Shown here: piece by piece, positions 45,098 through 54,734 of the stretch
Numbering within the stretch: position 1 is the first letter of the stretch
How the letters are laid out: each line of letters starts with the position of its first letter
Assembly (NCBI GenBank): GCA_017311315.1
Contig: CM029627.1
Span: 54,054,527 to 54,118,526, forward strand
DNA: 64,000 bases
From: Dendrocalamus latiflorus
Lineage: Eukaryota > Streptophyta > Magnoliopsida > Poales > Poaceae
Direction: 5' to 3'
The notes under the pieces: generated by a model
What the model was told of the DNA's origin: nothing
Seen by the model: the letters and a program-made list of their open reading frames with translations, nothing else
Databases searched by the model: none
Translations under genes and position numbers: made by a program

Positions 45098-45333
45098 GGG
45101 TGAGTTCTTTTGGGCCGTGGCTTATAGCTTAAATTTTTTAATTCTGGCTATTCGCGAGAGGCAGTATGTAAAGAAAAACTGTTACATGCAATTTTGGTAG
45201 GTACAGCTGAATTTAGTACACTTTTTACTGCAACCTTCCTGTTGACCCTACCTTTAAAAAATGTACCATTTGATAGCTAGTTACTATAGCATAAGTCATA
45301 AGCCACAAGCCATAAATGGAAAAGAAGGGAGCC
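45098..45333. repeat. MITE, 236 bp, in duplication copy 1
   Basis: The left end GGGTGAGTTCTTTTGGGC and the right end (minus strand GGCTCCCTTCTTTTCC) are imperfect inverted repeats with inner GTGGCTTATAGCTT / GTGGCTTATGACTT. Copy 2 has no such block. Size and ends match the MITE at 43,000. Confidence 0.7.
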
Positions 45334-48018
45334 TCAGAAATCATTTCTACAACTTGATCCATGTTAGCTCAAACATGATTCATGCAACATGAATGCACTG
45401 GCCTAAGACCAATTAACCCAAACCTCGATCAAATTCCTGAATTTCAAAATACACTATAGAAAATCCAAGACAGCTGGTCTGACCACTGTGCATGGTTGGT
45501 CTGACCGCCAATAGCTGAATTGCAAACTGAAAATCTAAATCTTTCACAAATATAAAATTTTCAACTTCGCAAATATTAACAATGATTTATCACAAATAAT
45601 CCTTGACCTACTCACATGGTCCCTCAATGATACACAATAGGGAGTGTTGGTTTAAGTAATAACATTTTGACCGATGAGACAAACTACAAGAAAATGTTTA
45701 CACATCTCTTGTGCTTGTTCGATGAATGTGTTTTTGTGGTTTATTTTAAGGTGAAACACTTGAAAGGTGAAAAAATACAGTGCTTACGAGTACACAAAAT
45801 AAAAAAGGAGAAAGGTGTCATGGAGATGTTGGCCAACTCAGGCTCAGCAGTAGGGGTGAAAATAGATCGAATAATTTCTGATCGATCCGGACGAAAACGA
45901 ATTCGGATTGTCTCGGATTGGGTTTTCTTTGGATAATTCTCGGATTGGAAACGAATACGGATTTCTTTGTCAGAAACGAATACGACTATAGTAAACCTAG
46001 TATCCATTTAATACAAATACAAATATGGATTATCTAGATAATACAAAGCTGGATATTCGAGATTTATAGCCCACTAGCCAAGCGCCAAAGCCAGCCGACG
46101 GCCTGTCACTGCCATGAGCCCATGACTCATCATTCCATGCAATCTAGTTGGCTAGTCCACACAAACACAGGCAACCACACAGAGACATCGTCCGGTGTTT
46201 TCACTCACGAATATGATCCGTTCGATTGTTCCTCAAGCAGTCAAGTCGCCCTCGCCTCGCCGCCATCCTCGGCCGCCCATCTCTCCCAGTGCACGAGAAG
46301 GCCTCAAGCCCTGTCGTAGCAAGCCTTGTTGCACACCACCACCACTAAAATCATCAAAACAAGCAACAAATCCAATCCTCAAATCAAAAATAAATGAAAG
46401 CATAATAGGCCTAAGAAAGTAAACCGCAGTAGGGATAAATCCACATGGTAAGGAGTCCGAGCCGAGAGCGATGTCGCAGAGGCTGAACCGGACTGGAGGC
46501 GGTCAAGCAGGGTGGCAGCGTGCAGGAGATCGGAAGAGCAGGAGCTGGAGGCTAGGAAACTGGGTGTTGATTTGTAGCTAGAACCAAAGAAATGGGAAAT
46601 GGAGTGAGAGGAAGAGAGGAAGCAAGAATGGGGAAGGAGAGGAAATTTGGGGAAGAAGGGATAAGGGAACCGGTGAAAGGAGTGTTCGGCTGACTAGAAA
46701 AAGAATGGAGTGGGAAGAGAGAGAAGGGAAGAGATAAGGAGCTGAATGGCTCTGGCCATTCGGCTGAACAGGGGTAAGGAAGAGAGAGAAGATAGAGAGC
46801 AAGAAAAGAGAGAGAAGAGATTAAACTTGCGCATGATAAAAACCTCCTTCATGATTATTTAATCTTGAGCATTTCATTGCATGCAAAATTACTCCATAAA
46901 ATTTTGCTAATCTTGTTACATTGCAAAACACCATTAGCAAGTATTTATCATAAACTAAGTGCCGTCAATAGATTAAAATTTAGCACGTACCGATTAAATT
47001 GATACATTGGTGCTTAAATAATTCTAATGCAAATTTAAATATCTGTTCTGGGTTCCTCCTGCTTTACATCTGTAACAGCCCTGGTTTTTCTGAAAATACA
47101 AATAAATAATTAAATAATTAAAAATTGGTCAAAACAAAATCTTAAATTAAATAAGTATTTTTGTGCCTAAGTTTTAAATTTGGATTTGCCCTGAATTTCT
47201 GTTTTTGAAAAAGCTGGATTTGAAAAGCATTTTCAGAAAACCAAAAAAATATATATATTATTTTGATTTTCTATAAAAATCTTATGTCAAATTAATAATT
47301 TGGATTTATTTGGAGTTATTTGATTTATTTCTAGTGTTTAAAAATGTATTTTTGAAATTAAAAAGTATTTTAAACTATGAAAATTAAATACCAACATTAG
47401 TTGGAAATATTTTTATTAAGTCCAAAATGTGTCCAAGAGATTCTATTAATTGTTCTGGAATTTTTGGAGTTAATTTAGTATTTTTCTAAGGCTTAATGGA
47501 ATTCCTATGCTTTTCTGAAAACCCAAAAATCAGAAAATAAAATTAAATTCCCTCTCCCCTCTCCTTGGCCGCAACGTGGACGGTCGGATGCCGGCCACGT
47601 CGCCCCCACTCCATCCCGCCTTGGCCCCCTCTGGGCCGTCCGATTTCCCCCGCCACGCGGCGCCATCCCAGCCGCCCGCGCCTCCCGCTCATCTCTCTCC
47701 TCCCGGGCCCCACCTGTCGGCGCCCCTCTCCTCTCCCCCATTTCCTGCCGACCGGGCCCCACCCGGCAGCCTCCCGCGCCCCCTCTCTCTCTCTGCGCCC
47801 CGGGCCCACATGTCGGGCCCGTTTTCCACCTCCGGCCGCCTCCTCTCGCGCCACCCGCACCGGCCCCGCCGCACCTTCCGGCCACTCCCCCTCGCCGCGA
47901 GACCCGCGCCCACCTTCTCCACCCTGGCACCCACCTCCTCCCCCTTTTTCCGCGCTGGCCACCCACAACCGCCGCCCTCCGGCGAACAATTCCCTACGCC
48001 TCCGTGCCCCTCCGCCCC

Positions 48019-48026
48019 TATAAATA
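48019..48026 (+). promoter_or_regulatory. TATA box of LTR C
   Basis: TATAAATA in CCCC-TATAAATA-CCACC, the same as in LTR B. Confidence 0.65.
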
Positions 48027-49872
48027 CCACCCCGTCTCCGCCTTCTCTCACCGCACCTCCCTCCACCCTCGCCCGCTCCTCCCGAGGTCTCCCCCGCCCC
48101 CGCGCCGTGCACCCTAGCTCCCGAGCGCCGCCCCAATTCCGGTGAGGAATTTCCGGAGCCTCAGGCCGCCTCGAGCCTCGCCGTCCCCCCCCCCCCCCCC
48201 CCCCCCCGCCGCCTTCGCCGCGCTGCCCTCGACCTCGGCCGCCCTCCCCGGGCTCAAGCACCACCGGAAGGCCCTCGCCGCCATTAGCCCGAGCCGCCGC
48301 CGCCTTGCCTCGTCGTCGGCCCACCTCCGGCCACCCCGGTGAGCCCGCGCCCCTTTTCCCGGACTCCCCACAGCTCCCTCTCCCTTCTGAGCCACTCGCC
48401 GCCGGCTGCCGCTTGCCGGAGCACCGCCGCCACCGTCGTTCCCGTGCGCCCTCCGGCCGGCCTGCCCGTGCTGACATGGCAGCCGACGTGGTCGCCACGC
48501 AGGCGCCACGCGTTGGCCACCTCGGCTCCCCGTGCCCTGTCGGCGCCACGCCAGCCCGGCCCCGCCACCCGTACCACCTCGCCACCCCCCTCGCCCGTGG
48601 ACTCGATCCACATGGACCGGGCCCGCATGTCAGTGTCGGCCCGCCCGGTGCTGACGCCAGCATGGCGTCATTAACCCCTTTTTCCATTGAAAAATAATTC
48701 CGGCCGAAAAGGAAATTCCTCGCTGACGCAATGCTGACGTCATAAATCCTTTTTCAGTAAAAAAAATAATTCTAGGAATCCTTCTTTTTCTTTTTCCCCT
48801 CTTTTTCAAATTTCCCGGAGCCCGTTCTTCTCCGTCCTAACTCCGATTTGGCCCATTCAAATTTCTAAATTAATCAAAAATTCTCCTCTATCAATTTCTA
48901 GCCTCAATTTAAATTTTTGAAGTCAATTTGAATTTAATTTAAATTTATTTGAATTTCGTGGGTTATTTTAATGTGTAGACTTCGACGATTCGGGAAATTT
49001 CTTTGACGAAGATTCAAGCCAAGTTCAAGGGCAAAGCAAGTCACACTCCTTGATCATGTTGATCCCAGTTTTCAAAATAAAATTTATGTTGTTTTAAATT
49101 ATATTGCATGCATATTTTTATTCAGCGTATTTCAATTCAGTTTTAAATATAGTTAATGCCTACTTGTTAATTCCTCCGTTGTTATTGAATTCCTTATACC
49201 TTGTCACCCTAGATCAAACCCTAGTGGTACATTAGTATTGGCTAGGGAAATTTTATATCACATGCTTAGACCTGCTTAGTCCTAATATTGGTTTTGGGAT
49301 ACCTTCTCACATAAAATGATAACTCTGTTTACATAAAATGATATGTACTCTTGACTTTGGTGAGTCAAGGAGTGTTATGAATTATTTTGAAAACAAATGT
49401 AAAACTGGTTTAGACTTAGGCAACTGGTTAGAGTGGTGGGTGCAGGCATGCCCTGTTGGTTGGAGCCGCAGTGGTTGATTGTCGTGCACGGGGGTATGTG
49501 GTTGGGCCTGAGTCAATTAAGGACCGGTCTATGAGCTACTATTGCAAAGCCCTAATCGTACTACCACATGGCTGGTATGGGACAGCCCTGGCTGAATGAT
49601 TTGTGAAGTCCCAACCTGAGTCAAGTCGTAGGTTGAAAGTGAGCGTGGTTGGTGCCATGTGAAGTCTCACTTGGGCGAGCATGGTTAAGCCATGAGAAGT
49701 CTCGTCTAGGCTCAAGAGGGGGTCCCGGTCTGGTGGATTCCTTACTGGGGTGAAACCTTAGAGTTGGCTCGACCAGGTTGAAGGCTTTGCATTGTAAAGG
49801 CCTTGTCACGACTCCTTGCCGCACACCTAAGGAAGTGTGTAACTCGCGTGGCATAAAAGGATGATCGTGTCT

Positions 49873-49947
49873 TGTGGGTAAAGTTGTACAACCTCTGCAG
49901 AGTGTATAATCTATCCTGGATAGCCGTGCCCACGGTCATGGGCATGC
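49873..49947 (+). promoter_or_regulatory. Triple-palindrome LTR module, LTR C
   Basis: CTCTGCAGAG (49,893-49,902), CTATCC-T-GGATAG (49,911-49,923) and TGCCCA-CGGTCA-TGGGCA (49,927-49,944), all perfect. Confidence 0.65.
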
Positions 49948-50003
49948 TGAGTAAAAGTTTTTCATGGATTAGACTTTGCTTTTCAAAAATGATTTTCGAA
50001 AAC

Positions 50004-50137
50004 CTTATGGATGGATGAAATCCATGAGAGAATGAAAATCTTGTGGGTAGATGGAACCCATGAGAGAGATTGCTAGCTTGTGGATGGATGGAATCCGCGA
50101 GTGTTTGAAAACGTGTGGATGGATAGAATCCATACGT
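50004..50137 (+). repeat. GGATGGA-loop hairpin array, LTR C
   Basis: Four hairpin units: around 50,004, 50,040, 50,075 and 50,109. The last reads ACGTGTGGAT-GGATAGA-ATCCATACGT with one G-T pair. Confidence 0.65.
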
Positions 50138-51185
50138 GATCTTTTGGAAAAGATGGTTCGGGTGGGATGCCCGTGAATAGGTTGGTATTTGGTCGGAGCC
50201 TGCACTAACGGTAATATTTTCAATTACAAGTTATGCTTTTACTTACTGTATTAAATTCAGCAATTTCAATCTACTTATTGTATTTCTTAAATGTTGTTTT
50301 ATGCAAACTAACCCTATAAGCCTTCCATTGAAGCCTTTATCATTATGGTGCATTTTCTCGTGTGACTTGCGGAGTACAAGTTTGTACTCACCTTGCTTTT
50401 TCCACACAGAGAAGGAAGGCGTCGACTACGGTGAAGATCTGGACGAATAGGTCGCGTCTTACTATCGTTTGCCTGTGGGCAGGCTTGGGCTTCGCTCTTA
50501 TCAGTTTGCTTCCGCAGTTCTTTTCTTTATTTATTTTGCCAATGAGCATTGATATAAGACTTAGCCATAAGGCCGTACCTTTTATTTAATATAATCAGTC
50601 ATTTGTACTTGGTATTTATCTTTGTTGTGACTGTGTGCACTAGCTGATCCTGGACTAGTGCGATTTACACAGAGGATCCAGGAGTCGTTACTCCGGGTTC
50701 CGACAAGATCCCCCACTCCCGAGCTCTATACCGGCTCTAGGTTCCTCCACTTAGTTATACAAGGTACCCATGTGGATAATATAATAACATCGATAGAGTT
50801 ACTAATTCTGCCTGTCTTCTGATGGAACAATGGTTGATACGACTTATACAGTCCATTAAATTAAATGTTACGCTTGCAATGAACTAACTAATGCAGCTTG
50901 CTAGTGCCGTGTTATGTGTCGTTGCTGAAAATATGAATAATTCATGAATGTTTATATCAAATAAACTAGCTATATGTTTTCATTAATTTTTGGCATACAA
51001 TTTAAGAGGTTTTTATGTTCTGAAAATATTCGTCACCATATTCGTTTCGATTCATATTTGCTATGTATTTGTATTCGATATTATTCGCATTCGTATTTGT
51101 ATCCGTATCTGGAAAAAATATGAAAACAAATATGGCAGAGTCATTATTCGTCCAATTTTGATCCGTTTTCACCCCTACTCGGCAG

Positions 51186-52046
51186 CTGTTCTGTGAAAGA
51201 GAAAAAAGAATATCGGGAAGCAAATATGCCCAAATAAATCTAGTTATTTGTTCTCTCTAAAATAAATCAAGCTATATTATCTGTTAATATTACCTCGTGG
51301 TCTAACACTAAAAAAATTGTTTGCTTATTGTGTGGTCTGAGACTTGAGTTAGCAATAGTTGTTTTTTACAAATCTACCTTTCCAATTTGGAATATTCCTA
51401 CTCATACCTGCATGGCTCATAAGTTAAAAAAAATATTGACGAATTGTTGCGCCTAACTTTTGATCAAGTTTGAGACCAGTAATTTCTTTAGAAATGAGAC
51501 CGTTTTGGGTACAATTTCTGCTATCTGCCGCTCCTAAGGTGCTGCTCGGTTAGGCTAAAATAAGTTGCCTTATGACTGAAATTGCACTGTAACTAGCTGA
51601 AATTACACTGTAACTAATGGTGGATTATTTGGCATAACTAAATTTAAAAAATAAAAAAATATGTTAGCCCATCATGGAGAACGCAAACGAATACGAGAAA
51701 AAAAAGAATTGGCAAAAAAAAACTCAAAAAAGCTAAAAAGTCAGAAGAGACAAAATTTAAAAAAAATGAAAAATAAGTCAGAAGCCAAAAATTAAGTCAA
51801 AATAAGCGGGACCTTAGAGTGGACGACAAGTTGCCTTTCGTTGCAAGAGGAAGGAAGCAAGAGACAATGGTCCATTAAAAAAGGCAAGCGAGGTTAACAA
51901 AGTAATAAATAAATATAATAATTAAGAGACAGAGAGAGGAACAAGGACAGGCAGGCACTTCTCCTTCCTTGCTGCTTAGGTGAGGGGAGGTGAGCCGCGG
52001 GGAAGGAGGAAAAAGCTTTGACCTCAACCCTCCCCGTGCGCCATCT
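51186..52046 (+). repeat. Orphan copy of the TMEM115 upstream region
   Basis: The stretch from CTGTTCTGTGAAAGAG to GTGCGCCATCT matches 54,140-54,656, which lies immediately before the TMEM115-like gene. Shared parts include GTGAGCCGCGGGGAAGGAGG and AAAGCTTTGACCTCAAC. A 282-bp MITE (51,535-51,816) is present only here. No gene follows this copy. Confidence 0.8.
51535..51816. repeat. MITE in the orphan upstream copy
   Basis: The ends TAAGGTGCTGCTCGG and GCGGGACCTTA are short inverted repeats, and the block is missing in copy 2 between TTTCGGTAAAATTT and GATGACAAGTTG. The inside is A-rich with AAGTCAGAAG repeats. Confidence 0.6.
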
Positions 52047-52344
52047 GTCTAAAGGACAGCAAATTTTGAAAAAAAAGAAGCTTTCATACAATTTTTAATC
52101 ATTCACTTTCTTTGATTACCATCGACGATCCTACACACTATCACTTTTATATAACCAAATTGAAGAATTCATCAGTGGATAATTAAATTAATGGAGTAGT
52201 TTCAGGTTTTGCACGCCAGCAACCGATAGATGAGCCGTCATTTTCTTCCCCTTTTTGCTTTTGGTAGCACCATGCCTTTCCGCCAGTTTCTCCAGTTTGT
52301 CTGATATGTAGTGATATATACATGTCCATTAGCTAGCACCGTAA
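52047..52344. other. Unique spacer between duplication copies
   Basis: About 300 bp of AT-rich sequence without counterpart in this window. No gene or repeat is recognised. Confidence 0.5.
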
Positions 52345-54656
52345 CTTACATGATGGGAATAGTAGAGAAAGATTGAGGTGATGGTTTGTTCTCAGAGAAC
52401 TGAAGATTTAGTTAAGAAGGAAAGGAAAAGACAATGTGGGATGTGGTAGTATTTGTAAATTAAGTATGAGGAAAGAAAATGGTAATTTTTGGTGAGCTGC
52501 ATACTTCACAAAATCACAAGTGTGAGAAAAAAAGGTCTGCAGAGGAAAGCAACACCAGCCCAACTCCCTCAGGACCTCCCTCGTTTCCTCTATGCCTAGC
52601 CTTCCTCCCATTCCATTACATTTTATTTTTATTTATGCACTAGTCTTTCTATGTAATATAATGACCAGTACAAATCGGTAAATTGATCAAGTAAGAATCG
52701 GACAACTTCAAAATCTTACAAATCATACTGCCTAAATGAATAGGATCTAATCTACATGAGTCATCTCCATTACTTACACGTTCTTGGCACGCAGTAAGAT
52801 CATGAAGGGGAGAGAAGAGACAAATAACCAATAAGAGCAAGAGCAAATCAACCAAAATAAGAAGACTTCATGGGAGATAAACAAAGTTGATTATATCACT
52901 ACTTGGGGATAAATGTTTCACAACCACTTCATAAGGACGACAAGAGAACACACCATAACACTCACTCTTCTTCTTTAAACCCTAACCATAACTAAAGAAG
53001 AAATAGTTGGATGGTTGGAATGATTAGCTTTCAAGCCTCTATCCCCAACCCACTAAATAGATATAGCGACTAGCTCCATCTAACCCTAATTGATGCTATC
53101 CACTAGCACAATTAGGAAGAACACATTAACCCAAAACAACATGGGTTTTACATTTACATTTAACTCATGCATGTTTTATTAAAACATGTGAGCCCGAACC
53201 CGCTAAGCTTTAGCTTTTAATTCATTTGATATTCTTAGCATCTTCTTGACCTAAACTGTTTTTTTAAACATTGCTCAAGTGCCGTGGTTTTGATCTAATG
53301 AAGTTTCTGGTATTTGACAAATTACTAAAATACCCTCACCTTGACCTTGTCTTATCCTTCCCTTGTAAGCAATTTCCACGTGTAGATACACCAATGGCTT
53401 GCCACTCATCGGCAAGTCTCTCCTGCTCTGGTTCCCATTGGACCACGTCTCATTTGGACCAACCAAGTCACTTGGTGCAACTCGTCGCTCAAATCTTCCA
53501 TTTAACATTCCTTGACTTCTTTGTGCTACGCTTTAGCTCAACCATCTCACTCAGCATTTTTGACCGTTCTGGACCTTGGCTTCTCAATGAGCTAATCCCG
53601 GTCCTCACCGTTGACCATAGTTGACTCTAAATTTTCTTGCATATTCGATAACAAGAAATCATTTCTCGGTACAAGTTCTTCCATTATGTATGGCCGGTCT
53701 AACCGCCAGTAGCTGAAACACAAACTGAAAATCCAAATCTCTCGTAAATTTGAATTTCAATTTTACAAATATTAACAATAATTTATCATAAATAATCCTG
53801 AACTTACTCACATGACCCCTCGATGATACACGATAGGGAGTGTTGGTTTAAGTAATGACATTTTGATCTATGACACAAACTACAAGAAAATGTTTACACA
53901 TCTTTGTGCTTGTTCGATGAATGTGTTTTTGTGGTTTACTTTAAGGTGACACTTGAAAGGGAAGGTACTAGCTAGTACCCTACAGTGCTTATGATTACAC
54001 AAAAGAAAAGTGAGAAAAAAATACTGTGCTTATGTTTACACAAAAGAAAAGAGGGGAAAAAAGAGGAATGTGAAATGGAGATGTTACCTGCAAAATGTGC
54101 AACTCGAGCTCCTCATGTAGCCAACTCAGGCCCAGCAGCTGTTCTGTGAAAGAGAAAAAAGAATATCAGGGAGCAAAATGCCAAAATAAATCTAGCTATT
54201 CGTTCTCTCTAAAATAAATCAAGCTATATTATGTATCAATATCACCTCGTGGTCTAACACTCAAAAGTAGACATTGTTTGCTTATTGCGTGGTCTGAGAC
54301 TTGAGTTAGCAATAGTTGTTTTTTTTCACAGATCTACCTTTCCAATTTTGAATATTCCTATGCACATCTGCATGGGTCATGACTCATGAGTTAAAAAACA
54401 TTGATGAATTGTTGCGCCTAACTTTTGATCAAGTTTGAGACAGTAATTTCTTTAGAATTAACCCGTTTTCGGTAAAATTTTGATGACAAGTTGACCTTCG
54501 TTGCAAGGGCAAAGAAGCGTGTGGTGATTGGTATCGGGATTCGGGAAGGAGGAGGGCAGGCAGGCAGCCACTTCTCCTTCCTTGCTGCTGAGGTGAGGTG
54601 AGCCGCGGGGAAGGAGGAAAAGCTTTGACCTCAACAACCCTCCCCGTGCGCCATCT
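52345..54656. repeat. Segmental duplication, copy 2 (uninterrupted)
   Basis: It matches copy 1 from CTTACATGATGGGAATAGTA to GTGCGCCATCT and shows empty sites at 52,379 (Tat element 2) and 54,132 (hAT). It also lacks the three MITEs of copy 1. It runs to 79 bp before the TMEM115 start codon. No coding frame is recognised. Confidence 0.82.
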
Positions 54657-54734
54657 CTACCACCTCCTATTAGGCTACTACTAAACAAACCAAGGAGGCA
54701 AGAAGAGGGAGGGAGGGAGATCTGAGGAGGAGTG

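Larger units (their letters stand above)
47071..50705 (+). repeat. LTR C, 3.64 kb
   Basis: It starts TGTAACAGCCCTGG and ends GGGTTCCGACA. It aligns with LTR B along its length. A run of 23 C at 48,185-48,207 lies in the GC-rich middle. Long Pro/Arg/Gly-rich frames on both strands (47,505-48,697) come from base composition. Confidence 0.9.
47066..50710 (+). mobile_element. Solo LTR C with target duplication
   Basis: ACATC (47,066-47,070) and AGATC (50,706-50,710) flank the LTR, a 5-bp duplication with one mismatch. It lies inside the hAT element, so it is younger than that. Confidence 0.85.
45843..51185. mobile_element. hAT (Ac/Ds-like) element with 8-bp target duplication, split by LTR C
   Basis: The left end TAGGGGTGAAAATAGATCG starts at 45,851 and the right end GATCCGTTTTCACCCCTA closes at 51,177. 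The inverted ends resemble Ac (TAGGGATGAAAACGG). CTCAGCAG (45,843-45,850) and CTCGGCAG (51,178-51,185) are the target duplication with one mismatch. Copy 2 has one uninterrupted CCCAGCAG at this place (about 54,132). Without LTR C the element is about 1.69 kb. Subterminal DNA is full of CGGAT and ATTCG motifs. No transposase frame is present, so it is non-autonomous. Confidence 0.9.
23831..52046. repeat. Segmental duplication, copy 1 (interrupted)
   Basis: CTTACATGATGGGAATAGTA at 23,831 starts a match to 52,345. It continues after the Tat element at 42,948 and after the hAT element at 51,178. It ends at GTGCGCCATCT (52,046), matching 54,656. Removing inserts leaves about 3-4 kb, against 2.3 kb in copy 2. 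Copy 1 has extra blocks at 43,000-43,234, about 43,500-44,145, 45,098-45,475 and 51,512-51,816. Confidence 0.82.

Noticed and set aside
47505..48697. Gly/Arg/Pro-rich frames up to 332 residues in LTR C
   Set aside because: Same composition effect within a solo LTR; a TATA box and a poly-C run lie inside.
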